Positions 1-9,406 are shown, numbered from the stretch's first letter. The stretch is 38,989 bases of DNA from an uncultured Bacteroidales bacterium (GCA_946055165.1 CAMGFA010000018.1:1-38989); one strand, 5' to 3'. Program-made: numbers and translations. The notes: generated from the letters alone by a model not told the origin.

Positions 1-21
1 CCATCACCGACTTCGCAGGCC

Positions 22-155
22 AAGCCGCAGCGCGCATCGCCTGAAAGCCATGAGCCTGGCTAACTCGCAGAGTAATTGCCGAAAAAGCCATAGACTAAGC
101 CGCAGCGCGCATCGCCTGAAAGTCATGAGTCTGGCCGGCTCGCAGAGCAATAGCA
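22..155. repeat. Two copies of a 59-bp GC-rich direct repeat, 75 bp apart
   Basis: Bases 22-80 and 97-155 align without gaps; the first 26 bases are identical and I count about 8 differences in 59. The repeat lies just downstream of the symporter gene and is not part of a convincing reading frame. It is richer in G+C than the genes beside it. I see no hairpin with a T-run that would make it a terminator. The remaining bases up to 218 show nothing else. Confidence 0.75.
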
Positions 156-218
156 CAACAAACCGAGTTCGGGAAATTGACAAAAGCAAGAGTGGTTCGG
201 ACGAAACGCGGCTGCGGC

Positions 219-1634
219 TCAGTCGTCCCAGCATTCGGTTTCGGCGGAGATTTCGGGGATGGTGGAAGAATGGTATTCAGGCTCTTTCCCCGCTTTGCGC
301 TGGGAGCGGTAGTCTTCCAGGAGTTTGATTGCATATTTTCCGAGCAGGAATATTGCAATAAGATTTACCACCGTCATTATTACCATGAAAAAGTCCACAA
401 GCGCCCAGACAATATCTATCGTCATCAACGAGCCAAGGAAAATCAGCAGTCCAAGCACAATCCTGTATATCTGAATGACCTTCTTTGAATTCCTGGAACC
501 CTTACAGAGAAACATCAGATTACACTCTCCATAATAGTAATTTCCTATTATGCTGGAGAAGGCAAAGAAGAAAATGCAAATTGCAATAATATATTTACCG
601 GCAGGACCGATATGATGAGTCATGGCAAGCTGCGTGAGTTCAATTCCATTGGCCCCGCAGTCATACAAACCGGAACACATAATAATGAACGCCGTACAGG
701 AGCAGACAAGCAGAGTGTCTGTAAACACCCCCAGGGTTTGGATCAGGCCTTGCTTTACAGGATGGCTCACATCGGCAGTGGCCGCAGCATTCGGCGCACT
801 TCCCTCCCCTGCTTCATTGCTGAAAATACCCCGTTTGAAACCCATCAGAATGGCCATTCCCACAACTCCTCCAGCAGCTTGCTCAAAACCGAAAGCACTG
901 CGGACAATCAGGCTCAAAATGTGAGGAACGGCTGTGATATTCGTTACTATCACCCACACCGCTATACACAGATAAGCCAACGCCATAAAAGGTACTATAT
1001 AAGAGCACACTTTCGCAATACGCTGAATCCCGCCAAACACAACCACAAGCGACAGAACGCAAAGCGCAACAGCCATTACCGTAGGCGAAACTGTGAAGGC
1101 TTCGGTAAATGCCGACGAAATTGTATTGGCCTGTACCATATTGTTCGTCAAACCGAACTGGGCAATGATGGCAACGGCAAAAATCACCGCAAACCATCTC
1201 TTGTGCAAACCCTTGGTAATATAATAGGCCGGACCTCCCAAAAAAGACTCTTTTCCCTTGACCTTGAACAACTGCGCCAAAGTACATTCAATGAAAGTAT
1301 TGACACTTCCAATCAAAGCCATCACCCACATCCAAAAAATGGCTCCGGGACCTCCTATTACAATGGCAGTTGCCACTCCTGCAAGATTTCCTGTACCAAC
1401 TCTGGAAGCGAGCGATATCATAAATGCCGCAAATGCGCTGACTCTCTTTTCCTCTTTATTTTGCTTGCCCTTGTCCCTTTTGAAAAGAAGCCGGAACATT
1501 TCACCAAGCATTGTAAACTGAACCCCTTTTGTTTTGAAGGTAAACCAGATACCGGCCGCCAAAAGCACAATGACCATCAGCGTGGCCATTGGCGTGTTGA
1601 TGCGGTTCAGAAAGTCAGCGACAGTTTTCTGCAT
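219..1634 (-). CDS. AGCS-family sodium/alanine (amino acid) symporter
   Basis: The 471-residue protein is a polytopic inner-membrane carrier expected to take up alanine, glycine or a similar small amino acid with sodium. Family signatures are clear: GTGNLAGVATA at residues 80-90 followed by GGPGAIFWMW at 94-103, and GFKRGIFSNEAGEGSAPNAA at about 265-284. Length is normal for the family and about ten hydrophobic segments can be seen. The C-terminal 30 residues are hydrophilic and probably cytoplasmic. The ATG start lies 5 bp after the serpin stop codon, so it is very likely the last gene of a galK-serpin-symporter transcript. The exact substrate cannot be read from sequence. No terminator is evident after the stop. 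Confidence 0.93.
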   Translation of the reverse strand: MQKTVADFLNRINTPMATLMVIVLLAAGIWFTFKTKGVQFTMLGEMFRLLFKRDKGKQNKEEKRVSAFAAFMISLASRVGTGNLAGVATAIVIGGPGAIFWMWVMALIGSVNTFIECTLAQLFKVKGKESFLGGPAYYITKGLHKRWFAVIFAVAIIAQFGLTNNMVQANTISSAFTEAFTVSPTVMAVALCVLSLVVVFGGIQRIAKVCSYIVPFMALAYLCIAVWVIVTNITAVPHILSLIVRSAFGFEQAAGGVVGMAILMGFKRGIFSNEAGEGSAPNAAATADVSHPVKQGLIQTLGVFTDTLLVCSCTAFIIMCSGLYDCGANGIELTQLAMTHHIGPAGKYIIAICIFFFAFSSIIGNYYYGECNLMFLCKGSRNSKKVIQIYRIVLGLLIFLGSLMTIDIVWALVDFFMVIMTVVNLIAIFLLGKYAIKLLEDYRSQRKAGKEPEYHSSTIPEISAETECWDD

Positions 1635-1639
1635 ACGAT

Positions 1640-2791
1640 TTACTTCACTTTTTGCCCGATAAAAAGGACCGTATTGCTGCTTTTCTCGTAAATCATATAA
1701 ATATAAGGCCTGTCGGCACGGAACTCACGTACAGGAGCCGGACGAGGCAATGCGGTGAGCCCTACCATCGCGATTGTGGACGATGCCGCCTCGGTTCCGA
1801 GTTCATTCACAATTATCCTGCTTTTCTGCAGCACCTCGGTAAGGCGCAGAGACTGAAGGCTCATTCTGGAGAAATCTGCTTCTTTTCCGAAAGCATCCGA
1901 TAAACCGAGTTGCTGAAGATAAGGTTTAAGGGCAAGACTGCACTCCATTTCCATCTTCGGAAGTGCAAGCTTGACATCCATTTCATCGTCCATTGTGCCC
2001 AGCAATGTCCCCGGATTTGGAAGAGCCTTGCTCACCTTTTCATAGCAGCCCTCATTCGGAAGAAGCACAATAAAAGAATAATTCCCGTTGCCATAAGGCA
2101 AAGAGACAGCTTTGAAATCAGCATTTTCGAAATATGGAAGCGGCTTCTTTAAAGTAAGATATACCTCCTCTCCCACTCCGGAAATGCCATAGAATGCTTG
2201 CGGCTTGGGAAATTCTGTCATTCTCCATTGCCATTCTCCCTTGAAATACAAGGCATTGACCAAAAGCAAATCAGCCTCGACAGGTTCACTCAAAACATTG
2301 CGCACAAGACCCCGGGTCTTGTCCTCTATCCAGGAATTGACCTCTTCGGCAGCCCTGCCCGATGCAAAATCAAGACTGCGGGCAGCAGCATCGTAATACT
2401 CCTGAGCCCTCCCTACATAGTCCGGCAGAAGCTGGACTTCGGAATCGGCCCAAATGGAATTGGCAATGCTGAAAACCACGGAAGTATCGGCAGAAGGCAG
2501 AATCCTGCTCAAAGAGCTGTAAGAGGAATCGGCCTTCCCGGAAGAGTTGAAGCCCAAGAGGGAATAAAACTCCTGCGCAGTACGCCCGGCTGTGCCTGTT
2601 GCACAAAGCGCCAGGTCCGTCTCAAGACTGAGCGGGGAAAACACAAAGTTTTCTTTTGCCTTATTTTCAGAAATGGAGTAGAAGAGCTTATTTGTAAAAC
2701 TCTCCTGCTCCATATTCTGATTCTTTGCAATATGCCTGTTGCAAGACATCAGAGCAAAGAAAGGCAATAATAAAATAATCGCCTTTCTCAT
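1640..2791 (-). CDS. Serpin-family protease inhibitor, predicted lipoprotein
   Basis: This 383-residue protein begins with a lipoprotein signal (hydrophobic stretch ending LMSC, lipidated Cys 17), so it should be anchored in the envelope facing outward or in the periplasm. The serpin fold is shown by the hinge of the reactive-centre loop, NELGTEAASSTIAMVG, and by the C-terminal FRADRPYIYMIYEKSSNTVL followed by FIGQKVK. The hinge keeps the small residues needed for loop insertion, so an inhibitory mechanism is plausible. The scissile bond falls near Thr-Ala-Leu in GLTALPRP; the loop is a few residues longer than in antitrypsin, so P1 is uncertain. Gut Bacteroidota serpins are thought to block host or competitor serine proteases. 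It sits 7 bp after galK and 5 bp before the symporter, in one probable operon. Confidence 0.92.
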   Translation of the reverse strand: MRKAIILLLPFFALMSCNRHIAKNQNMEQESFTNKLFYSISENKAKENFVFSPLSLETDLALCATGTAGRTAQEFYSLLGFNSSGKADSSYSSLSRILPSADTSVVFSIANSIWADSEVQLLPDYVGRAQEYYDAAARSLDFASGRAAEEVNSWIEDKTRGLVRNVLSEPVEADLLLVNALYFKGEWQWRMTEFPKPQAFYGISGVGEEVYLTLKKPLPYFENADFKAVSLPYGNGNYSFIVLLPNEGCYEKVSKALPNPGTLLGTMDDEMDVKLALPKMEMECSLALKPYLQQLGLSDAFGKEADFSRMSLQSLRLTEVLQKSRIIVNELGTEAASSTIAMVGLTALPRPAPVREFRADRPYIYMIYEKSSNTVLFIGQKVK

Positions 2792-2798
2792 AAAAAAT

Positions 2799-3950
2799 TT
2801 ATTCTGCTCTGCGGGCGCCGTCGCTGATTACAACGTCATAAACCTTAGGCTCGTGACCGAACTGTTCGGTGAAACGTGCGCGGGCCACAGAAATGAAATT
2901 ATCGTAAAGCTCTTTCTTTACAAGATTGATAGTACAACCGCCAAAGCCGCCTCCCATTACACGGGAACCGCTTACATCGCACTTGCGGGCAATCCTGTTG
3001 AGGAAGTCCAGCTCTTCGCAGCTCACCTCATAGAGGCGGCTCATTCCGAAGTGGGTCTGGTACATCATCTCGCCAGCAGTCTCATAATCGTTACGCTCAA
3101 GAGCGTCACATACATCAAGAACCCGCTGAACCTCACCAATCACATATTCGGCGCGAAGGAAATCCTCTTCGCTGATCTGGGTACGGACCTCCTCCAGCCA
3201 GACGCGCTTTGCATCGGACAAATACTCAACCTCAGGATGAAGTTTGGCGATAGCTCTTGCAGCCCTTTCACAAGACTCGCGACGCTTGTTGTAGGCCGAC
3301 GATGCCAACTCGTGCTTTACGCAGGAGTCGATGAGCACGAGCTTGTATCCGTGAGCTTCCGGGTCGAATGGGAAGTACTTGTACTCCAAGGTCTTGCAGT
3401 TAAGGCGGATGAGGCAGCCTTGCTTTCCGAAACAGGAAGCGAACTGGTCCATAATGCCGCACTTCACGCCGCAGTAATTGTGCTCGGTGCTCTGACCTAT
3501 CTTTGCGAGCTCAAAGAGATTGAAATCATTTGAGAAAATATCGTTGATTGCAAAAGCAAAACAACTCTCGAGAGCGGCCGATGAGGACAGACCGGCTCCG
3601 AGAGGAACATCACCTGCAAAAACAGTGTCGAAACCTTCGACTTTGCCGCCGCGCTTTGCGGTTTCGCGGCAGACACCGAAGATATACCTTGCCCAGGACT
3701 GGGAAGGTGCATCTTCTTCATTCAAGCCAAATTCAACTTCTTCATTGTAATCCAATGAATAAGCGCGTACCTTTGATGTGCCGTTCACTTTGAGCTTGGC
3801 CATTATTCCCTTGTCGATTGCTCCCGGGAATACATAACCACCATTGTAATCGGTGTGCTCGCCGATAAGGTTGATACGGCCCGCACTTGCGTACAGAACG
3901 CCGCCTTCTCCATAAAGAGAAGCAAATTTGTCTTGAATTTTCTGTTTCAT
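2799..3950 (-). CDS. galK: Galactokinase
   Basis: Galactokinase phosphorylates D-galactose to galactose 1-phosphate with ATP, the first committed step of the Leloir pathway in the cytoplasm. The GHMP-kinase motifs are present: the galactokinase signature GRINLIGEHTDYNGG at residues 24-38, the ATP loop PLGAGLSSSAALE at 116-128, GIMDQFASCFG around 165-175 containing the catalytic Asp, and GGGFGGCT at 333-340. The length of 383 residues is typical. No other Leloir gene (galT, galE, galM) is adjacent. It follows the foldase gene by 20 bp and precedes the serpin by 7 bp, and no promoter box is obvious in the 20-bp gap, so it may depend on read-through from upstream. Confidence 0.97.
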   Translation of the reverse strand: MKQKIQDKFASLYGEGGVLYASAGRINLIGEHTDYNGGYVFPGAIDKGIMAKLKVNGTSKVRAYSLDYNEEVEFGLNEEDAPSQSWARYIFGVCRETAKRGGKVEGFDTVFAGDVPLGAGLSSSAALESCFAFAINDIFSNDFNLFELAKIGQSTEHNYCGVKCGIMDQFASCFGKQGCLIRLNCKTLEYKYFPFDPEAHGYKLVLIDSCVKHELASSAYNKRRESCERAARAIAKLHPEVEYLSDAKRVWLEEVRTQISEEDFLRAEYVIGEVQRVLDVCDALERNDYETAGEMMYQTHFGMSRLYEVSCEELDFLNRIARKCDVSGSRVMGGGFGGCTINLVKKELYDNFISVARARFTEQFGHEPKVYDVVISDGARRAE

Positions 3951-3970
3951 ATTATGTGGCGATTTCTGTA

Positions 3971-6052
3971 TTAATAATATCTTGCCCTATTGTCCTTCAC
4001 ACCGGCTTCCTGCTGCATTACAGGCATAATAAGCTGTGAAGAGTACATTGCCTTCTGGGCTGATACATTCTTTGCATCTTCCTCTGTGTAGAAGCTGCCG
4101 GCATCCTTGCGGTCGAGTCTGAACACATAAACTCCCCTGCTTCCTTCAACTGCACGGCTTACAGAGCCAACTTCAGTTGTCTCGATGGCACCGAGAACTG
4201 CAGGCTCAACGGCACCCATACTGCGAGGAGAGAAGGAAACATCGCTGATATTGCGCACTTCCTGTGAAAGAACTTCGGCAACTTCCTCTATGCTTGTGCA
4301 TCCTGAGATAAGGTTCTGAACCTCTGCAGTCTTGGCCTCATTCCTCTTCTGGGTGTAGAGACGGTTCTCAATGGAGTAGCTGAGTTCCTTGATATCCTTG
4401 TAACCCTCCTTGCGGACTTCCTTCACGGCAGCAACAAAGAAATACTTGTTGTCCACAGTAATAATTCCGGAAGCACTGCCCTTCTTGGCATCGAAGATCC
4501 AACGGGTAACTTCCTTGGCCTGATCGATGGAGCCGTAGGTAGATGTGCTTTCAAGAACATTGTTCTGACGGTGGGAATAGACACCGAGACTGTCACAAGC
4601 CTTGAGGTAGCCGTCATATTTGCCGCCGGCGAGTGTTGCAAGAGCATTTGCCTGAGCATAATAGCTGTTGAATGTCTCCTTGCTGGCTACGGCCTGCTTC
4701 TCAAGAATGGCAACCTGCTTCTTTGGCAGAGCTTTGCTTGTCTTGCTGACCATTACCACGTGAGTACCATACTGGGTATTGAGCACGTAAGGCTTGTTAA
4801 CCTGAGCTGTGATTACCGATTCGAGACCAGGAATCATATAGGACTGGGTCATCCACCCGATGTTTCCGATCTGACCGTCGGCCTGGGAAGCTTGATCCTC
4901 CGAATACTCGGCTGCAAGGTTGTTGAACGATGCAGGACGACGGCTTGCAACAAGACAAAGGCTGTCGGCCTTGTGCTTTGCATCTGTGCCTGTAAGGAGG
5001 ATATGTTTAACATATACGGAGTCCGGAAGGTTTGCGCTGTTCACAACCTTGGCGGCGTAATAGGTATTGTTGCTGTTGAAGATTTTCGAAACGCCCTTTG
5101 CACCGGAGAACACGAAATCGTCGATATCGGAGTTCACGGTCTTGAGCTCGCCTTTACGGTACCAGTACTCGCTGTAAGGACGGTCTGAATACTTGAGAAG
5201 GAAATTCTTCACATTGCTTGTAGCAGCGAATTCATCGATAACACTCTCTACTGCATTGGCTGCAGCGGCTATGTCCTCGTTGGAAGGCTTTACCTCAAAC
5301 ACTGCATATTCAATGTCACGGTTTGCCTGCTGCTTGTATTCCTCTTTGTGGGCATTGTAGTAGTTCTTGATTTCGGACTGTGAAACCTTGATGGTGGTAT
5401 CACGGACATAGGAATAAGGTACAGTAACAAGAGCTATGTCAGCGGTGGTGTTGGCCTCTGCTACGGCTGCCTGCAGACGGGCAGGGCTGTCGATGGAGCT
5501 GAGTGAGAACAGAGCTGCATACTTGTTATAGTACTGCTGGGTGCGGATTGTTGTCTTGAGATAGTCCCAATAGGTTTTGAGTGTAGGGTCTTCCTGAGCT
5601 GCAGCATCGACCTGAAGCACTCTTGCAACGGAGAAGGCACCGCTTTCATCGGCGAACATCGGGTTCTGGGAGATGATAGGAGAAAGGTGCTCGCCAGAGA
5701 AGAGGTCTGCAATTTCCGCATCGGTAACCTTGATGCCTGCTGCATCACAATTCTTGAAGAACATATAACGGTCCAGAAGGGACTGCCAGGCCGAATTGCG
5801 GATCTGCTGCTGGCTCTGCTCATTTTGAACCGAAGAACCTGTGGTGATTTCGTGGATAGTGGTAAAATAGTTTACCTCTGCCATATAATCTTCATAGGTA
5901 ATGCCTGTGCCTGCGATTTCCCCTACGTTCTGCGGCTTGCTGAAGAGATTCATCAAGTCGTCCATAGGGGCAATGAAGTACAGGAGTGAAAGCGCGATGA
6001 TAACCGAAATTGCGATACCAAACTTTTCGCGCATTTTTTGAAGTACTGCCAT
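3971..6052 (-). CDS. PpiD/SurA-type periplasmic peptidyl-prolyl isomerase (foldase)
   Basis: The 693-residue protein has an N-terminal membrane anchor (about residues 12-28, IAISVIIALSLLYFIAP), then a SurA/PpiD-like helical chaperone region, and a central parvulin-type rotamase domain beginning VYVKHILLTGTD and including GQIGNIGWM and QYGTHVVMV. Such proteins sit on the outer face of the inner membrane and help newly exported envelope proteins, including outer-membrane barrels, to fold. The C-terminal third looks like further chaperone-like helical sequence. It lies 58 bp after lptC and 20 bp before galK. The gap before it, read on its own strand, contains TATCTTCG, one base off the -7 consensus TAnnTTTG, so a weak own promoter is possible. 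Domain order is closer to PpiD than to soluble SurA. Confidence 0.9.
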   Translation of the reverse strand: MAVLQKMREKFGIAISVIIALSLLYFIAPMDDLMNLFSKPQNVGEIAGTGITYEDYMAEVNYFTTIHEITTGSSVQNEQSQQQIRNSAWQSLLDRYMFFKNCDAAGIKVTDAEIADLFSGEHLSPIISQNPMFADESGAFSVARVLQVDAAAQEDPTLKTYWDYLKTTIRTQQYYNKYAALFSLSSIDSPARLQAAVAEANTTADIALVTVPYSYVRDTTIKVSQSEIKNYYNAHKEEYKQQANRDIEYAVFEVKPSNEDIAAAANAVESVIDEFAATSNVKNFLLKYSDRPYSEYWYRKGELKTVNSDIDDFVFSGAKGVSKIFNSNNTYYAAKVVNSANLPDSVYVKHILLTGTDAKHKADSLCLVASRRPASFNNLAAEYSEDQASQADGQIGNIGWMTQSYMIPGLESVITAQVNKPYVLNTQYGTHVVMVSKTSKALPKKQVAILEKQAVASKETFNSYYAQANALATLAGGKYDGYLKACDSLGVYSHRQNNVLESTSTYGSIDQAKEVTRWIFDAKKGSASGIITVDNKYFFVAAVKEVRKEGYKDIKELSYSIENRLYTQKRNEAKTAEVQNLISGCTSIEEVAEVLSQEVRNISDVSFSPRSMGAVEPAVLGAIETTEVGSVSRAVEGSRGVYVFRLDRKDAGSFYTEEDAKNVSAQKAMYSSQLIMPVMQQEAGVKDNRARYY

Positions 6053-6110
6053 ATTGTATTACTGTTTATTAATTTTTTCTATAATGGGTTGCGAAGATAA
6101 TAAAAAAACA

Positions 6111-6737
6111 TCATTTGAGCAAAGGCCCGATAAAGTTCACCGAGTCTATGGCTGTGGCCGTGCTGTCCTGGGAGGTAAGAGCATAGCTGTCGAAAGTGGA
6201 CAGGAGAATGGCATTGCGCGCACGGTCGTCGCTGCGCATGCCGTAACCCTGCATAAAACCTTGGTCAGAACTCAGTTTCACATAGCAATGGGTATAGATT
6301 TCCTGTTTTTCGCGGTCCCAGTAAATGGTGTCTGTTTCCATTGTCTGACGCTTTGTCACATTGCTTATCACCACATTGCCATAAGCTTCCCACTGTTCGG
6401 AAGGAGATTTTTTGCCTGAATTGCGATGTTTTGCCAAATCCGCCACGATAATGGTTTCCAAAAGCCCTTCCTCCGTGTAGGCATAGACCTGAATTCCCTT
6501 TGGGAAATAATCGTAGTCCAGGGAGTCGGTGGAATAGCGTTCCATCACAGAGGCTTCCATCCTCTGCAAAACCATACCGTCCTTGCTCTGCACTGCAAAC
6601 ATATCGGTCACAACCTGCACCGGGGTATGCTCCAAGTCCAGTTCCTGGGCCTGCTTGAGTTTACCGGAACAGGAAACAACGACAAAAGCAACCGCCATCG
6701 CGGTTGCCATTGTCACAGTATGTTTGCCTGCGTTCAA
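6111..6737 (-). CDS. lptC: LptC-like LPS export protein, predicted lipoprotein
   Basis: LptC receives lipopolysaccharide from the inner-membrane LptBFG transporter and passes it to the periplasmic bridge. Here a signal sequence ends VVSC (Cys 23), and the body has the beta-jellyroll-like pattern of Bacteroidota LptC, with GMVLQRMEA, WEAYGNVVISN and TDTIYWDREKQEIYTH matching the repeating strands of LptA/LptC proteins. The start is probably the TTG 2 bp after the TPR gene's stop codon, because it supplies the basic residues expected ahead of the signal core. The next ATG (bases 6708-6710) would give an uncharged signal peptide of 199 residues total. The two genes are tightly coupled with the TPR and barrel genes upstream, an envelope-assembly operon. 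Confidence 0.88.
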   Translation of the reverse strand: MNAGKHTVTMATAMAVAFVVVSCSGKLKQAQELDLEHTPVQVVTDMFAVQSKDGMVLQRMEASVMERYSTDSLDYDYFPKGIQVYAYTEEGLLETIIVADLAKHRNSGKKSPSEQWEAYGNVVISNVTKRQTMETDTIYWDREKQEIYTHCYVKLSSDQGFMQGYGMRSDDRARNAILLSTFDSYALTSQDSTATAIDSVNFIGPLLK

Positions 6738-6739
6738 GA

Positions 6740-8071
6740 CTACTTCTGGGTTCTAACGGTGGTAGTTGCCCTGAAGCCGTTGCAAGACACTTCGTAGCTC
6801 TGTCCGTCAAGGATATCGAACATGAAGGCATCGGCGGTCTGCGGATAGTACTGCTTGAACTGGGCTATCTGCTTGTTGGCATCGGCTGCAAGACTTGGAT
6901 CAGCTGCCTTGGCCTTCTCGAGGAAATCAACTGCTACCCAATAAGGTGCACGCTTCTGGATGTCGTTGCCTTCGCAGCGGACATTTCCCCAGATGCTTCC
7001 GAGAAGCATATAAGCCTTTCCCTTGAGTTCGCCCGATGCGGCATTCGGAATCACGTTGCGGGCAGCCTGCTCTGCCTTGAGTGCACGACCGCTCTTGTAG
7101 CAATAAACTGCAAGCTCGTAGTAATATTCTGCATCTGTTGCAGCGTCGGAATCTTCGCTGGCGATGGCCTCTTCGATGTACTTGAGAGCAAGGTCAACAT
7201 TGCCGGTAGAAGAGTTCAGCCTGTAAAGCATATAGGCGGACGATGCGCTTGGCGCGCTCTCGTGCATAAGGGTAACTGCAGAAATGAAGAGATCGTTGTT
7301 CATACAATCGTCAGCAGTGGCCATAAAGCGGACAATCTTGCCTGCAAGCTCAACATCCTGAGGATTGGCCTCGAAACGCGGAGTATAGAGCTCGATGAGT
7401 TTGTCGCAGTCGGCAACTTTGCTCGATACGAAGAGATTCTCCATATCTGTCTTGATCTTGCTCTTTATGTCGGCATCGGCCGCAGTCTTTTCAGGGGAAA
7501 GGGCCAGATATTCCATATTGCGCTCGTAGATATTGATGATTGTCTCCTCGTCAACAGAGCCGAGCTTGAAAAGTTCAATGGCGGCATCCAGATCGAAAAG
7601 CAGAATCTGAGGTTTGGTCTGCTCCCTGTTTGCCTCGATTATCTCATTGTAGCCGTTGTAGAGCCTTTCGGCATCGTCCTTGAGATAGTTTGCCATATCC
7701 AAACCCTTGTTGTTGCGGGCGGTTACGGCGTATTTCGGATAGTATTCTATACGCAAGTCGTGAATGAGCATAAGCGAGTCCACAAGCTTTGCCTTATAAA
7801 CCGGGTTCTTGCTGTTGGACGAGATAAGTTTGCGCAAAAGTGTTGCTCCATCCACAAGCATATTCTGGTTTGCCGTAGGAGGACAGAGACTGAAGGCCTT
7901 GCGCCAGTTAGGAATGGCCTCGTTATAACTTTTCTGTTTGAAGTACTCCCTGTAGAAGGAAAGATACTTAATACATTCAGCGCTGTCTGCACCAAATTTT
8001 CCCTGAGCATACAGTCCGGTACTGCTCAAGGCGAGAATGAGTGCTGCAATTGCAATACTAATTTTTTTCAT
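6740..8071 (-). CDS. Exported tetratricopeptide-repeat protein
   Basis: The 443-residue protein starts with a clear signal peptide ending LYAQ (about residue 23) and has no lipobox. The rest is alpha-helical with degenerate TPR pairs, for example around YREYFKQKSYNEAIPNWRKA, YYELAVYCYKSGRALKAEQA and AYMLLGSIW. It should act in the periplasm as a protein-protein interaction scaffold; the specific partner is unknown. It lies 15 bp after the barrel-protein gene and 2 bp before lptC, so it is probably involved in outer-membrane biogenesis, but that is inferred from position only. The opposite strand carries a slightly longer open frame, rejected because this one has the signal peptide, repeats and operon spacing. 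Confidence 0.85.
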   Translation of the reverse strand: MKKISIAIAALILALSSTGLYAQGKFGADSAECIKYLSFYREYFKQKSYNEAIPNWRKAFSLCPPTANQNMLVDGATLLRKLISSNSKNPVYKAKLVDSLMLIHDLRIEYYPKYAVTARNNKGLDMANYLKDDAERLYNGYNEIIEANREQTKPQILLFDLDAAIELFKLGSVDEETIINIYERNMEYLALSPEKTAADADIKSKIKTDMENLFVSSKVADCDKLIELYTPRFEANPQDVELAGKIVRFMATADDCMNNDLFISAVTLMHESAPSASSAYMLYRLNSSTGNVDLALKYIEEAIASEDSDAATDAEYYYELAVYCYKSGRALKAEQAARNVIPNAASGELKGKAYMLLGSIWGNVRCEGNDIQKRAPYWVAVDFLEKAKAADPSLAADANKQIAQFKQYYPQTADAFMFDILDGQSYEVSCNGFRATTTVRTQK

Positions 8072-8086
8072 ATCTGATACTGTTGA

Positions 8087-9406
8087 TTATTCATATCTGT
8101 ACTGTTGGAACCAGATGTCGAAGAGGTTCACTCCAAGGCTGAAGCCTATGTAAGTCTCACGTATGAGATTGTTCTTAAGACTCCCCCGCTGACCAAGTTC
8201 AAGACCCACGGTAAGACCATTGTACCACTGGAAAATAGGCAGTGTGGCACCCAAGGTTATTCCCCTGGAATACACAGGATTGCCGCTTATGCTGAAATTA
8301 TCCCTGGTATAATAGACTCCTGCACGGTAGGCAATGAGGTTGTGGTAGTAACGGATGTCTCCGGGATTGGGAATCCATTCTACTCCGGCACGGAAACTGT
8401 GGCTTGCGCAACTTCTGAAAACAGGTTCCCCGGAAGCTCCGTTCACGGAAAATCCCCAGTTCTTTTCAAAATTGCTGTTGCTCCAGTCCGAGTAGATGTA
8501 GTCGAACTCTGCACGGAATTTTTTTCCATATACAAAGGCAATACCAACTCCTGCTTCTGAAGCCAGATTCACCGGAGAAGCCAGATTGGCAAGAGTGTCG
8601 GAGCGGCTGATAAGAACAGCATTTCCGCCCATATACTCCGAATTGGAAAAACCGTAAAGCCTTGAATTCAACTTGTAAGTGGCACCCAGACAAAGACGGT
8701 ATTTGTCAGCTATCGGCTGGTCATACTGTATTCCGAACTTCACGGTATTGGAAGAAAGCACCATTTCCGTTGTCTGAGAGGCAGCAAGGGATGCCGCATC
8801 ACCCACAGTCTGGTTGTAGTTTTTCTTCGTATTGCCGAAGTAGTGGATATATTCTGCACCAAGGCTGAGATTTTTGAAAAGTGTGATTCCGGCAGCAGCA
8901 AAAGCCTGAAACATACTTCCCTGCCCTGAATATAGATGGTTTACAGTTCCTATTTCATTGATAACTCCCGGCTTGTTCTCGTAATAGCTGTACTGATAGC
9001 CGGACGAACTGTAAGGTTTGATACCTACCATCATTGCAGTGTGCGGGAAAAGCGGAAATGATATAATTATATCATTGATATTGAACACATTGCTCGCACT
9101 CACAGCCGAGCCTTGCCTGTAAATGTTGTTTTTCTGGTAAACAGAAAAGTCCGACATGAAGGCAAGAGAGTCGCGTGCAGTAACAGCAGCAGGATTAAGG
9201 GAATTGATATAGCGGTTGTTGCGGGATGCAATGCCCACTCCGCCCATTGTGAGATTATATGCCGAGCCCATATTGTGCATATCTCCTATTCCGTAAATGG
9301 AATAGGGAGCAAATGAACTGAAACCTCCCCCGCCGTCCGTTGCTCCGAGTGCAACAGACCACAGAAGTGCTACAAAAATGAGCAATATCTTGTCAATCCT
9401 TTTCAT
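8087..9406 (-). CDS. Outer-membrane beta-barrel protein of unknown function
   Basis: The 439-residue protein has an N-terminal signal peptide (cleavage near LGATDGG) and a body rich in alternating aromatic and polar residues, ending in a strand FDIWFQQYRYE, typical of an outer-membrane barrel. The segment MGGVGIASRNNRYINSLNPA resembles the start of FadL/OmpP1 and PorV-like barrels (small residues then a LNPAA motif). It may transport hydrophobic compounds or serve as a structural protein, but no substrate can be assigned. Its start overlaps the end of coaX by 14 bp and it precedes the TPR gene by 15 bp, so all three are co-transcribed. No metal or catalytic motif is seen. Confidence 0.82.
   Translation of the reverse strand: MKRIDKILLIFVALLWSVALGATDGGGGFSSFAPYSIYGIGDMHNMGSAYNLTMGGVGIASRNNRYINSLNPAAVTARDSLAFMSDFSVYQKNNIYRQGSAVSASNVFNINDIIISFPLFPHTAMMVGIKPYSSSGYQYSYYENKPGVINEIGTVNHLYSGQGSMFQAFAAAGITLFKNLSLGAEYIHYFGNTKKNYNQTVGDAASLAASQTTEMVLSSNTVKFGIQYDQPIADKYRLCLGATYKLNSRLYGFSNSEYMGGNAVLISRSDTLANLASPVNLASEAGVGIAFVYGKKFRAEFDYIYSDWSNSNFEKNWGFSVNGASGEPVFRSCASHSFRAGVEWIPNPGDIRYYHNLIAYRAGVYYTRDNFSISGNPVYSRGITLGATLPIFQWYNGLTVGLELGQRGSLKNNLIRETYIGFSLGVNLFDIWFQQYRYE

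Noticed and set aside
612..1691. 359-residue plus-strand frame opposite the symporter
   Set aside because: Antisense to a symporter with clear family signatures; composition is typical of a shadow.
6704..8077. 457-residue plus-strand frame slightly longer than the TPR gene opposite it
   Set aside because: The minus-strand frame has a signal peptide, TPR helices and operon spacing; the plus-strand frame has no recognisable domain and is a shadow.
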